Assembly: GCA_903892515.1 (NCBI GenBank)
Contig: CAITIS010000088.1
Location: 1 to 64,000 of the forward strand
Reading direction: 5' to 3'
Source of the DNA: an uncultured Planctomycetota bacterium
Lineage (GTDB): Bacteria; Planctomycetota; Phycisphaerae; SM23-33
DNA length: 64,000 nucleotides
Both the position numbers and the translations under genes were made by a program. Shown one piece after another: positions 15,092 through 23,873 of this stretch (position 1 is its first letter; every line of letters starts with the position of its first letter). The notes under the pieces are model-generated. The model worked only from the letters and a program-made list of their open reading frames with translations. It was not told where the DNA came from and did no database searches.

Positions 15092-16243
15092 TTACCCCTG
15101 CATCGCGGTGATGTCCACGAGTTGGCCGGGGACCAAGTTCATGCCATGAGGCACGGCGATCAGGATGGGCCGGCCCCATTCCGGGCGGGTGGGGTCGAGC
15201 CGCTGGTGGGCCGGTATTTCCTGGACCGCAGGCCCAAGTTGCAGGACCGTCGCGGGAACGGGCTGGCCGGCGGGCGGGCGAGTCTGCAGGAGCATCGTCG
15301 CGCCGACCTTGGGCTGAGTAGGCTGCCGGTCGCGAATATACGCCACGATGGTCGGCGTGCAATCGGCCGTGATGGAGAGAATCTCATCGCCGGCCTGGAC
15401 GACCTGGCCGGGACGGTGCAGGATCGCACATATCTTTCCCGACGCCGGCGCCTTTATCGCACCGCAGGCGATTTGCAGTTCCAGTTCGTGCGCCCGCGCT
15501 TCGGCAGCCGACCGGGCCTTGCGGATCGGATCCAGGAATGCCTCCAACTCCGACGGCTGGGTCGAGGGAAAATCACTCTGGCGCGTCTCGGCCGATTTCA
15601 GGTCGAGCTGGGCCTGGGCCATTTCTCGCTTGGCGCCTTCAATGATCTGGTTGCTTTGGTCGCAGCGCAGCTGGAGATCCTCGACCTCAAACGTGGTGGC
15701 CGCACCGGCCTGGCGGAGCTTTTCCGTGCTATGCAGGAACATCTCGGCCCGCGCCAGCCGGACCTGCTCAGATTCGATCTGGGTTTGCAGCGAGAGGATC
15801 TTCAGCCGGTACGTTTCCAAGTCCACGCCCAGCCGTCGCCACTCGGTGAGCCAGTTGTACTCGCGATCGGTTTCTTCCTGGCGGATCTTGGCGGCGACGG
15901 ATTCGAGTTCTTTCTCCTGCCGCGATACCTCTTCCCGCAGCGCCGTCAAGCCGGCCAGACGCGGCTCGTCATCGAGCTGGGCGATGCACTGGCCCTGCTG
16001 GACCTGGTCGAAAAGCTGCGGCGAACCGCTGCTCAAGGCCGTGAGGATGCCTGCACACGGCGCTCGCACGGGTATGCTGGTGACCTGCACCTCGCCGACG
16101 AGTTGAGGCAGCTGCGGATTGTGTTGCCATAGCCAACCAGTACCCAGCACGGCCCCAACGAGAATTATCGCCGGCAGCAACTGGTGTCGAATCTGTCGAA
16201 GATGAACTCGTAAAGGCGTTCGAATGCGCTTCGGTTGAGTCAT
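15092..16243 (-). CDS. HlyD-family periplasmic adaptor (membrane fusion) protein
   Basis: One membrane helix (about residues 22-40) is followed by a lipoyl-like half (SIPVRAPCAGILTAL), two long coiled-coil helices (about 100-255), the second lipoyl half (CGAIKAPASGKICAILHRPGQVV) and a beta-barrel end. This is the standard order of HlyD/EmrA adaptors, which link an inner-membrane transporter to the outer membrane. No transporter or outer-membrane factor is encoded beside it, so it appears orphaned here. A CCGGAG site precedes the ATG. The length (383 aa) is normal for the family. Confidence 0.85.
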   Translation of the reverse strand: MTQPKRIRTPLRVHLRQIRHQLLPAIILVGAVLGTGWLWQHNPQLPQLVGEVQVTSIPVRAPCAGILTALSSGSPQLFDQVQQGQCIAQLDDEPRLAGLTALREEVSRQEKELESVAAKIRQEETDREYNWLTEWRRLGVDLETYRLKILSLQTQIESEQVRLARAEMFLHSTEKLRQAGAATTFEVEDLQLRCDQSNQIIEGAKREMAQAQLDLKSAETRQSDFPSTQPSELEAFLDPIRKARSAAEARAHELELQIACGAIKAPASGKICAILHRPGQVVQAGDEILSITADCTPTIVAYIRDRQPTQPKVGATMLLQTRPPAGQPVPATVLQLGPAVQEIPAHQRLDPTRPEWGRPILIAVPHGMNLVPGQLVDITAMQG

Positions 16244-16712
16244 AAATACTCCGGATCCTGCAAACCCGACTCCTCTTTACGCATGCACAGATGATAAGGA
16301 TCAGAAACGCCGGACAAGCTGTCGTGTCCGCTGCCTTGGCTGACAAATTGCGGGCGAATACTGTGACGCCGCCGCAGCAGCGGCCAAGCTCGTCCGCGCG
16401 TCGCAAAACAGCAGCACTGCCGCGGTATCCGCGGCTTTGTGAACAGCCGTTTGCTGGCAACGACCGCCAGCAATACTCACAATTATACTGGGCTTTGTCG
16501 GTTTTTTAAGCGAATTCCCGGCCGCCCATGCACTTGTGGAGTCCCTGAACGGCTGCATGAATTGCTTCTAAGCAGAAGGGCATTGCAGGATTCAGTTTTT
16601 ACATTCGGCATCTTCTCGCGGAAGGTCGTCGGGTAATATGCTGAGATTGCTGGCTGCGGCGGACGCCCGGTCCTTTGGCCAGCGTACTCAAGACCGGGCA
16701 GGAGCAGATGAT
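16244..16712. other. Intergenic region, no gene seen
   Basis: About 470 bases between the divergent HlyD-like and DUF3616 genes. It holds an eight-base inverted repeat TTGCTGGC/GCCAGCAA at 16451-16473, followed by an AT-richer stretch with TATACT at 16484-16489 but no matching -35 box. I see no supported coding frame. Confidence 0.4.
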
Positions 16713-17978
16713 ATGAACGCCCTCGTGATAGCCTGGGCCTTGGTGGCGCTGGGAAGCGGAGTCAGCCCGGCCAGCGCCACGAGCCAGCCTGCCAGCATGC
16801 CAGCTCCGGAAGCGGCCAGCGGCATCCTTTTCACGGGCATGAGCGACGCCTCGGACGGCGTGGCTTTGGACGAACACCGATTCCTGGCCGTCGATGATGA
16901 GACAAATGAGTTGCGCATCTACGACGTGGGCGGCGGAGCCCCGCTGAGCACGGTCGATCTGTCCAGCTTTCTGCAGCTTTCGCCCAGGCATCCCGAGGGC
17001 GATTTTGAGGGCGTCACCCGCGTCGGCGACCGCCTGTACATCACCGGTTCACACGGGCGCAACCAGGACGGCAAGCCCCGGCCGAACCGGTGCTGCCTTT
17101 TCGCGGCCACACTCTCGGTCAGCCCGACGAACGCGGACGTCCGCGGGGCGGGCAGGCCATTCCGTGGTTTGCTGGAGGCGATGCTGACCGCGCCGTCTTT
17201 GCAGGAATTGAAGCCGACCCTGGAGCCGTCCATCCGTTTGGCCCATGGCCAGGACGAGACCGAACTGGCGCCCAAGATGAAGGGCCTGAATATTGAGGGC
17301 TTGTGCGCCGCCCCGGACGGCAAGACCCTGTATCTGGGCTTGCGCAACCCGCCCTGGGGGCCGGAGGGGGGCCAGCGCGCGCGGGCGATCGTCCTACCCA
17401 TGCTGAACCCTGAAGAGACCCTCCTGCAAGGCCGGGGCCCGCAATTCGGCACGCCATTGCTGTGGGATCTGGAGGGCCTGGGGATCCGCAGCATGGAATA
17501 CTCGCCATTCCACAAGAGCTATTTCATCATCGCCGGGCCGCACGACGATGGGCACAGATTCCGCCTCTTCCGCTGGACGGGCGAGCCGACCGCGCAGCCC
17601 ACACTGGTCAGCCGCCTGGAGGACCGCCCGCTGCGCACCCACCCCGAAGGGGTCATTCCGTTCGAGCACTCTTCCCGGTTGCTGCTGATCTGCGACGACG
17701 GAACCCGTCCGGTCCACGTGGACAGTCCTGCCGAGTGCGCCGAAGGCGAGAGCCCATCGCCGGATGGCACGTGCCCCAACAAGCACTTGCGCGACATTTC
17801 GAAACGCTCTTTCCGCGGTTTTTGGCTCGACCCGGGCCAGCCTGAGCCCGCCTCGCGCCCGCGACAAGAGCCGCCGCGTGGAGTGCCGTTTGGGGCCAAC
17901 TGGCCGGATGGCGCCTCATCCCAGAACTTGCACACCGTAGTTGACGGTATCGCCTTTGACGCGTTCGTTGACCATTGA
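16713..17978 (+). CDS. Secreted DUF3616 beta-propeller-like protein
   Basis: The first 22 residues form a signal peptide ending in ASA. The body follows the DUF3616 pattern: SDASDGVALDEHRFLAVDDETN early on, then HPEGDFEGV, then ITGSHGRNQDGK, then LNIEGLCAAPDGKTLYLGLRNP, which is the spacing of repeated blades with an acidic Asp/Glu-Gly motif. Members are secreted and mostly uncharacterised; some are thought to be phosphodiesterase-like. AGGAG lies eight bases before the ATG; an open extension upstream lacks a ribosome site. It is a single gene, and the candidate promoter of the next gene set overlaps its last codons. Confidence 0.8.
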   Translation: MNALVIAWALVALGSGVSPASATSQPASMPAPEAASGILFTGMSDASDGVALDEHRFLAVDDETNELRIYDVGGGAPLSTVDLSSFLQLSPRHPEGDFEGVTRVGDRLYITGSHGRNQDGKPRPNRCCLFAATLSVSPTNADVRGAGRPFRGLLEAMLTAPSLQELKPTLEPSIRLAHGQDETELAPKMKGLNIEGLCAAPDGKTLYLGLRNPPWGPEGGQRARAIVLPMLNPEETLLQGRGPQFGTPLLWDLEGLGIRSMEYSPFHKSYFIIAGPHDDGHRFRLFRWTGEPTAQPTLVSRLEDRPLRTHPEGVIPFEHSSRLLLICDDGTRPVHVDSPAECAEGESPSPDGTCPNKHLRDISKRSFRGFWLDPGQPEPASRPRQEPPRGVPFGANWPDGASSQNLHTVVDGIAFDAFVDH

Positions 17979-17996
17979 TGGTTTCTCTGTTAGAAT
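17968..17996 (+). promoter_or_regulatory. Candidate sigma-70-type promoter of the TS/radical SAM gene set
   Basis: TTGACC and TAGAAT are separated by exactly 17 bases, close to the TTGACA-17-TATAAT consensus. The -35 box overlaps the end of the DUF3616 gene. Transcription would start near 18003, giving a leader of about 175 bases before the first gene. Confidence 0.55.
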
Positions 17997-18136
17997 CACG
18001 TTAAGTTGTGGCGGCCACAGTCTGGCCAGGCGGCAGGTTTTCGCGCCGGCTGGCGGCACTAGGATCGCGGGCTGGTGCGCGTCCGCCGCTACGAAACGCA
18101 TATTTGCTTCCCCGTAGATGAGTCGCGTACTTTACA

Positions 18137-18157
18137 GGGATGCCCTCGCGGCATCCC
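18137..18157 (+). promoter_or_regulatory. Leader hairpin upstream of the TS-like gene
   Basis: GGGATGCC and GGCATCCC are perfect eight-base arms around a five-base CTCGC loop, 20 bases before the start codon of the TS-like gene. In the transcript it would be a very stable stem close to the ribosome site, so it could limit translation or act as a protein- or RNA-binding element. Confidence 0.4.
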
Positions 18158-18176
18158 CGCACTTGGATTGGCAACA

Positions 18177-18818
18177 ATGGTTGAGTTTCAGGCCGTCGAT
18201 CTTGGCGGGGCGTGGGTGCGAGTGCTGCGCGCCGTCTGCCGCACCGGCGAGGATGTCGGCGGCGAAGCTCGTGAATTGCGTAATGTCTGCCTGGCCTTTC
18301 AGGAACCCCTCTGCAAAGACGGCCCCCTGGCCACTTGGTCGCAACGGCAACCGGTGGAGGAGATGCGAAAGGTTTTCTTCACCGACCAGCCGAACACGTT
18401 CGGCCACAGTTATTCCCACAAGATTCGCGGCCCCCGGGGCCTGTCCGACCTCAGCGACGTGACGGAATTATTAGCGGCCGATCCGCTGTCCAAGCGGGCC
18501 GCAGTCGTGCTGGTGGGTAATGGCGACGGGAGGGTGCCGTGCATAAACACGGTGCATTTCCTGCGCCGCCAGGCCGGCATTTCGGTCAGCTACTTCGCCC
18601 GCGGACAAGATATCTTCCGCAAGTTCTACGCCGATTCCGTCTGCCTGCACGAGATGGGTCGCCGGGTGGCAAGCCCGCTGGGGCTGGAAGTTTGCCAGGT
18701 GGCCGGGATGATAAGCTCGGCCCACGTGTACTTGGCCGACTTGGCGGAAGCCGAGGCGATGCTGGCTGAAGTTGAGCGTTGTGGCGACGCCGGCGTGCTG
18801 GATCGGAGTGGCGCGTGA
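18177..18818 (+). CDS. Thymidylate-synthase-fold protein, probable cytidylate hydroxymethylase
   Basis: From residue 121 the sequence aligns without gaps to E. coli thymidylate synthase from Pro145 to Tyr209 by eye: Cys122 is the nucleophile (Cys146), Arg142 the phosphate ligand (Arg166), Asp145 equals Asp169, and His183/Tyr185 equal His207/Tyr209. The position of Asn177, which selects uracil, is Asp153. That same change is known in dCMP hydroxymethylase (phage T4 gp42) and in CMP hydroxymethylases of nucleoside-antibiotic pathways, and it favours cytosine. At 213 aa the protein is shorter than TS; the C-terminal part is reduced. Its stop overlaps the GTG of the radical SAM gene. Fold and residues are seen; substrate is inferred. 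Confidence 0.78.
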   Translation: MVEFQAVDLGGAWVRVLRAVCRTGEDVGGEARELRNVCLAFQEPLCKDGPLATWSQRQPVEEMRKVFFTDQPNTFGHSYSHKIRGPRGLSDLSDVTELLAADPLSKRAAVVLVGNGDGRVPCINTVHFLRRQAGISVSYFARGQDIFRKFYADSVCLHEMGRRVASPLGLEVCQVAGMISSAHVYLADLAEAEAMLAEVERCGDAGVLDRSGA

Positions 18819-20203
18819 AGTTCTTTCTAATAGTATCACGCTGTCTGAACCCCAAGCAGACCTACCGGGAGTATCCCCTGGGGGCCGGCATGATCGCCAC
18901 GTCGATGCGCCGGCTGGGCCACGAGGTGGTGCTGCACGATCAAACGGCCGAAGGAACCGACGACGACCAGGTCGTGGACCTCGTGCGCGACTCCGCTTGC
19001 GATGTAGCCGGCTTCTCGGTGATTACGCCAAGCTATCCCGTGGCACAGCGGCAGATCCGGCGGTTAAGAATCCGGTTGCCTGAGCTGCCGATCGTCGTGG
19101 GGGGGATACACGCCAACCTCTTTCCGCAAGACTTGCTGGGCGACGGCGCAGATGCAGTCGTGCTGGGCCAGGGCCAAGAGGCGATGGGGCTGCTGATGGA
19201 TCGGCTGGGGAATCGGCGGACCTGGAGCGACGTGCCGGGGCTGGTTTTCCGGGACGATCACGGAGGGGTGGTGCAGACGCCCCCGCGTGCGCCGGATGCG
19301 CCAGTGAATCACGCCCAGGACCACGACCCCGACGTGGTTGACCGGGACGTGTACAACCTTTCCCGGTATACGCACCATTCGATGCTCGCGTCGCTGGGCT
19401 GCCCGTTTCGCTGCATGTTCTGCTGCAATTTCTCCAGCGTGCTGCTGCAAGGCGGCCTGCGCGTCCGCGCGGTTGACCGGGTGATCCAGGAGATACAACA
19501 CCTGCATGAGCGGTACGGCGCCAGCGAGGTGTTCTTCGCCGACGACGTCTTCCTGCTGACCCGCCAGAGCATCCTGGCCTTTTGTCAAAGGCTGCGAAAC
19601 CTGGAACTGCCGCTGCAATGGGTGGCGCAGATGCGCGTGGATGTCATGGATGCCGAAGTGGCCGAGGCGATGGTTTCAGCCGGGTGCCACCGGGTGTACT
19701 TCGGCGTGGAGTCCGGCTCTGATGCGATACTCCAGCGCGCGGGCAAGGGCTTGGATCGCCAGGCGATTCGGCGCGGCATCGCCGCTGCCAAGGCCGCCGG
19801 CATGCGCGTCAAGACGGGTTGGATTGTTGGCCTGCCAGGGAGCATCGCCGAGCAGTACGAAACGGTTTCATTCATTCGCGAGCTGCGGCCCCACGAGGTG
19901 TCGATCCATCAGCTGATTCCCTTCCCCGGCACCGAGTACTACCGGAATCCAGCCGCACACGGCGTACGGATTCGCGACCCGAAGGACTTCGCGAGCTTCT
20001 GCTTCGGCGGGCTGAGCGACAACATCTCCTTCGATTATCTCCCGGCAGGCGACCTGCTGGAATTGTTGAGGTACACCCAGGAGTCGCTGGAGTCGGAAGG
20101 ATATGTGAGCAGCGACCGGGCCAAGGGCACGGAACAGTACCTGTATTCGACGCCGCAAAACGCGGTGTCCATGAAGGTGTTTGGCGGCAACGGGCAGCGT
20201 TAA
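18815..20203 (+). CDS. B12-binding-fold radical SAM protein
   Basis: The N-terminal 140 residues have the Rossmann-like pattern of cobalamin-binding domains, but the DXHXXG motif is not obvious (HDQTAEG near residue 41). The radical SAM cysteines are Cys196, Cys200 and Cys203 in CPFRCMFC, followed by a GVESGSD-type strand and the usual barrel. Such enzymes perform radical methylations, ring changes or sulfur insertion on nucleotides, lipids or natural products. The GTG start overlaps the TS-like stop (GTGA) and has GGAG six bases upstream. Coupled translation with a nucleotide-modifying gene suggests a shared pathway. Length is 462 aa. Confidence 0.88.
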   Translation: MKFFLIVSRCLNPKQTYREYPLGAGMIATSMRRLGHEVVLHDQTAEGTDDDQVVDLVRDSACDVAGFSVITPSYPVAQRQIRRLRIRLPELPIVVGGIHANLFPQDLLGDGADAVVLGQGQEAMGLLMDRLGNRRTWSDVPGLVFRDDHGGVVQTPPRAPDAPVNHAQDHDPDVVDRDVYNLSRYTHHSMLASLGCPFRCMFCCNFSSVLLQGGLRVRAVDRVIQEIQHLHERYGASEVFFADDVFLLTRQSILAFCQRLRNLELPLQWVAQMRVDVMDAEVAEAMVSAGCHRVYFGVESGSDAILQRAGKGLDRQAIRRGIAAAKAAGMRVKTGWIVGLPGSIAEQYETVSFIRELRPHEVSIHQLIPFPGTEYYRNPAAHGVRIRDPKDFASFCFGGLSDNISFDYLPAGDLLELLRYTQESLESEGYVSSDRAKGTEQYLYSTPQNAVSMKVFGGNGQR

Positions 20204-20297
20204 ACGATCCGCATGCGAATGGTTTTGCGACAATACGGCGCTTAGTCCGCCGTTGTTATAAGAAGGGATTCTTGTGACCCAGCAGGAGACAGTGCGA

Positions 20298-21977
20298 ATG
20301 TGGAAAGTGCCGGAGATCATGGCGACCATCGGGCCGACGCTGGAGAAGCCCGAAGACCTTTGCCGCGCCATCGAGGCCGGCGCTCGCTGGTTCCGCCTGC
20401 CGTGCGGGTATCGGCAGCGTCCGCACTTAGAGAACGCCCGAGCGATTCGCGCCGCCGCTGAGCAGACGGGCCAGCCCGTCCAGTTGCTGATGGACCTGCC
20501 GTCGTCGCGGCCCCGCACGGGGAAGATGGCCGAACTCCGGCTGGATATCGGCGACCGGGTCGTGTTTTGGGATCCGGAATCCGATCCGACGCCACCTGCG
20601 GAGGCGAAACCATCGCCGGTGCCGCTGCCGGGGCTATCGAGCCTGCTGGAGAAGCTGGGGCAGGGGCAACGGATGTGGTTCTGCGACGGCCGGCTGGAGT
20701 TCCGGGTGGACGAACTGTCCGGCCGGCACGTGCTGGCGCACCTCGATCGCGGGAGCGTCACGCTGAAGTCGTCCAATGCGATCTGCCTTCCCGACAGTTC
20801 CAGTCCGTACGTGATCGTCACCGCCGAGGACCGTGCCCTGCTGAACTCGTTTGCCCGGGCCGGGCTGATCCCAGACTGGATCGCTCTGTCGCTGATCTGC
20901 TCGCCCCAGGACATGTCCGACGGCCGGCGGGAAGTGCGTGAACAGCTCGGCGCGGATGTCCGAATGATGGCCAAGATCGAGACGGCCGAGGCGTTGCAAG
21001 AGACCGAAGCGATCATCGCCCAGAGCGATGGCGTCATGGTCGCACGCGGCGATCTGGGGCCGGCCGTTGAGTTCGTCAGGCTGCCGGAGGCACAGGAGCA
21101 GATTGTGGCGGCGGCCCGGCGGTTGGGCAAGGTGTCGGTGGTGGCCACGCAGGTGCTGGAGACCTTCGCCGAGACGGGGATTCCGCAGCGTGCAGAGCTG
21201 TCGGACCTGTCGCTGGCTGCGCGGCAGCGTCCTGACGCGGTGATGCTGGGCAAGGAAACCGTGTACAGCCCCCGGCCGATCGAATCCATTCGACTGGCGC
21301 GGGACGTGCTGAGCTACGAAACCTGTCGGTTGGAAGTCGCCGCGGTGCGGCTGCCGCCGGCGCTGTCGGCGGCCATTGGGACGCCGCGCGTGGTGGGCAT
21401 CGAAGGGCCCAACGGCTCGGGCAAGTCGCTGCTGTGCCAGAAACTGAGCCAGCGCCTACGGGCCACGAGCCTGCGCGGCGTGCCACTGGAGTGGGAAGCG
21501 CCCGAAATGAAGCTGCGGATGATCCGCGACGCAGATTGGCTGGCGTCGGCCATGTACTTTCTGTCGGGCGTGATGGAGTCATCGCGCCAACTGCGCAAAG
21601 ATGGTGGCAAGCTGGCCATCATGGATCGTTCGGTGTGGTCCACGCTGGCGGTGCAGTATGCTCACGATCCCCAACGACTGGCCCCGCTGATGAGCCTGCT
21701 GTCTGTGGCCGGAGATCGAATCAAGGCGCCGGACCTGACCATAGTGCTGGAGGCCAGCCCTGCCACTTGCCGCGGACGGATAGCTGGTAAGCCAGCGCTG
21801 GAGCAACAGTACGATTCGGCCGAACCTGCCGCCGAAGATTTCCAGAGCCGCCAACGCGATTTCTACCGCTGGCTGGCCCAGCAGTGGCCCGGGGTGGTCT
21901 TCCTTGATACCGAAGGCTGCGACGGCCAGGCCGTGTGCGACAAGGCCGAGAGCCTGATCCGAGGTTGGATGCAGTAA
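20298..21977 (+). CDS. Pyruvate-kinase-like domain fused to a thymidylate-kinase-like domain
   Basis: Residues 1-345 follow pyruvate kinase: ATIGPTLEKPEDL at the start, MMAKIETAEAL with Lys226, VMVARGDLG (247-254), VVATQVLETF and PQRAELSD. The early RxNxSHG substrate motif is replaced by RLPCGYR, and the C-terminal allosteric domain is absent. Residues 359-559 form a P-loop kinase: GIEGPNGSGKS (367-377) and MDRSVWSTLAVQY, as in dTMP kinases. I know of no standard enzyme with this fusion. A plausible role is phosphorylation of a modified nucleotide, with the barrel serving a phosphoenolpyruvate- or sugar-phosphate-linked step. The ATG has AGGAG nine bases upstream; a GTG eight codons earlier is possible. 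The stop overlaps the next ATG. Confidence 0.82.
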   Translation: MWKVPEIMATIGPTLEKPEDLCRAIEAGARWFRLPCGYRQRPHLENARAIRAAAEQTGQPVQLLMDLPSSRPRTGKMAELRLDIGDRVVFWDPESDPTPPAEAKPSPVPLPGLSSLLEKLGQGQRMWFCDGRLEFRVDELSGRHVLAHLDRGSVTLKSSNAICLPDSSSPYVIVTAEDRALLNSFARAGLIPDWIALSLICSPQDMSDGRREVREQLGADVRMMAKIETAEALQETEAIIAQSDGVMVARGDLGPAVEFVRLPEAQEQIVAAARRLGKVSVVATQVLETFAETGIPQRAELSDLSLAARQRPDAVMLGKETVYSPRPIESIRLARDVLSYETCRLEVAAVRLPPALSAAIGTPRVVGIEGPNGSGKSLLCQKLSQRLRATSLRGVPLEWEAPEMKLRMIRDADWLASAMYFLSGVMESSRQLRKDGGKLAIMDRSVWSTLAVQYAHDPQRLAPLMSLLSVAGDRIKAPDLTIVLEASPATCRGRIAGKPALEQQYDSAEPAAEDFQSRQRDFYRWLAQQWPGVVFLDTEGCDGQAVCDKAESLIRGWMQ

Positions 21978-23188
21978 TGCTGATGCTGTTGACGGGCAAC
22001 CTGAAGAAGTACTCTTCGTTTGAAGGGCTGCTGAAGCAGCTGGAGATCCGGCTGGAGAAGCCGGCGTTTCAGCTGCTGGAGCTTCAGGCTACCGATTTCC
22101 TTACCGTGCTGGAGCACAAGGCGGCTCGGGCGGCCGCGGAGTTCGGCTCCCCATGCCTGGTCGATGACAGCGGGCTGGTGCTGGACGCGTATCCTGGTTT
22201 TCCCGGCCCGATGACGGCTGATGTCTGCCGCATGCTCGGGGCCGAGGGCTTGCGCCGGCTGCTGGAGGGCACAAGCCCGCACGGACGCATGGTCTGTCAC
22301 ATTGGCTGCATGATTGAGGGGAAGTTGTGGCATTGGCAGGGCGAGATCCCCGGAACACTGGACCCGCGTCGCCCGGTCAGCCCTGATGGTCCCGGCCCGC
22401 TGTCCAGTTGGTTCCTGCCGGATGATGCCGGCGCTTCGGGCGTGCTCGGGCATCGGCACAGAGCGCTGGAGGCGCTGGCGAAGGACATCGCCGTGCTTCG
22501 CGCGGCCCTGGCGGGCAAGCAGGCCGGAGCCAGTTGCGATGGTCCTCCGTGCGTCTTCTGCCAGGAATTCAACGGCAGTGGCAACTCCGTCTTCGACGAG
22601 CTGTCGGAGGGTGAGATTCCCTCGCGGATTATCCATCAAACGCCCCATTTCACGGTGTTTCCGCCGCTGGGGCAGTTCATCGAGGGCGGGCTGCTGCTGG
22701 CCACCCGCGAACACATCTTCTCCATGTCCGAGCTGAACGAGCAGCAGTACGACGATCTGGAACGATTGATGGCCGAGACCGCCGACTTGCTGGAGAAACG
22801 GTACGGCTGCTGTCCGCTGTTCTTTGAGCATGCGCCACTGACCGCCGAGGAAAAGGGCACGTGCTGCGTGAATCACGCGCATCTGAACGTGTTTCCGGCC
22901 AACGTGGACGTGCACGAGCAGCTGCGGAAGTTCCCGCATGAGCAGATCGGCCAGATGCGTGAGATGGCCGACATGCCGGGACGGCACCGCGGATATCTGT
23001 TTCTACAAGATAATCAGCGGCGGCGATTCGTGTATCATGTGGGTATCGTGCCGTCGCAGTACGTGCGCCGGATAGTAACGGCGCAACTGGGAATGCCCGA
23101 GCGGTGGCACTGGCGGCAATACCTGGGGATCGACGAGCTGAAGCGGACGATGCAAGCCCTGCAAGGCTGGAGGTCTTCGGATGCCTGA
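21977..23188 (+). CDS. ITPase (HAM1)-like domain fused to a HIT domain
   Basis: The first 170 residues carry HAM1 signatures: LLTGNLKKYSSF with TGN at 6-8, LEHKAARAA, and LVDDSGLVLDAYPGFPGP (DDSG at 63-66). Such enzymes hydrolyse non-canonical nucleoside triphosphates to monophosphates. Residues 190-400 are a HIT hydrolase/transferase domain starting at CVFC (192-195), with the active-site triad written HAHLN (300-304): the nucleophilic middle His is kept, and the third His is Asn. The fusion suggests coupled handling of a nucleotide made by this gene set. The start ATG overlaps the previous stop by one base; the end overlaps the methyltransferase start by eight bases. Confidence 0.85.
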   Translation: MLMLLTGNLKKYSSFEGLLKQLEIRLEKPAFQLLELQATDFLTVLEHKAARAAAEFGSPCLVDDSGLVLDAYPGFPGPMTADVCRMLGAEGLRRLLEGTSPHGRMVCHIGCMIEGKLWHWQGEIPGTLDPRRPVSPDGPGPLSSWFLPDDAGASGVLGHRHRALEALAKDIAVLRAALAGKQAGASCDGPPCVFCQEFNGSGNSVFDELSEGEIPSRIIHQTPHFTVFPPLGQFIEGGLLLATREHIFSMSELNEQQYDDLERLMAETADLLEKRYGCCPLFFEHAPLTAEEKGTCCVNHAHLNVFPANVDVHEQLRKFPHEQIGQMREMADMPGRHRGYLFLQDNQRRRFVYHVGIVPSQYVRRIVTAQLGMPERWHWRQYLGIDELKRTMQALQGWRSSDA

Positions 23189-23870
23189 CACCTCGCGAAA
23201 GGTCTACGGCCTGGCGCCTAGCGCGACCGATGATTACCAGTCCTTGCGACTGGATGTCATCCGCCGGCGTTGGGACACCAAGGCCCAGCGGTGGGACACG
23301 GACCTGGCCGACGAGAGCTGTCACCTGAACGAGGATGGAGCGTACGCGCGGTTCCTGGAAACGGCCCGGGGCATCGTGGATCAGCGGGCGGACTTTTGCT
23401 GCCGCCACCTGCTGGTGGACGTAGGTTGCGGCACCGGTCTGGTGCTGGCGAGCCTGCTGGGATATTTTGCAGAGGGACTGGGCTTGGATATCAGCGCGCG
23501 GATGCTGGCGGTGGCCAGGCAGCGTGGGCTCCCGCGGGCACGTTTTGCGGAAGGCAACTGCTTTGAGCTCGGCCAGTGCGTCCAGCAGGCCGGGGCGATC
23601 GTTTCGCGCGGAATCCTGCTGTCGCACTACGGAACGCGCTGGGCCGGCGTGCTGCTGGGGCAGGTTCATGCGGTTGTGGGAGAGGGCGGGTTTGCCCTGC
23701 TGGACTTCCTGAACGCATCCTGCCGCGAACAGTTTGCCGAGCGCCCTGAGAATAAGACATACTTCACAGCCGAGGAGATGGCGGCACTGACCATGGAGGC
23801 GGGCTTTGCCCACTTCCATATTCTGGGTGAGCCCTGGCATCGTGTGCGCATGCTGTTGTTGGAGCGATGA
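23181..23870 (+). CDS. Class I SAM-dependent methyltransferase
   Basis: Residues 78-90 (LVDVGCGTGLVLA) are motif I of Rossmann-fold methyltransferases, and GLGLDISARMLAVARQ is motif II with the acidic residue that holds the ribose. The remainder fits the Methyltransf_11/25 pattern. It is 229 aa with no membrane segment. GGAGG lies seven bases before the ATG, and the gene overlaps the ITPase-HIT gene. The substrate is not visible; position suggests a small molecule or nucleotide made by the preceding enzymes. Confidence 0.85.
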   Translation: MPDTSRKVYGLAPSATDDYQSLRLDVIRRRWDTKAQRWDTDLADESCHLNEDGAYARFLETARGIVDQRADFCCRHLLVDVGCGTGLVLASLLGYFAEGLGLDISARMLAVARQRGLPRARFAEGNCFELGQCVQQAGAIVSRGILLSHYGTRWAGVLLGQVHAVVGEGGFALLDFLNASCREQFAERPENKTYFTAEEMAALTMEAGFAHFHILGEPWHRVRMLLLER

Positions 23871-23873
23871 GAC

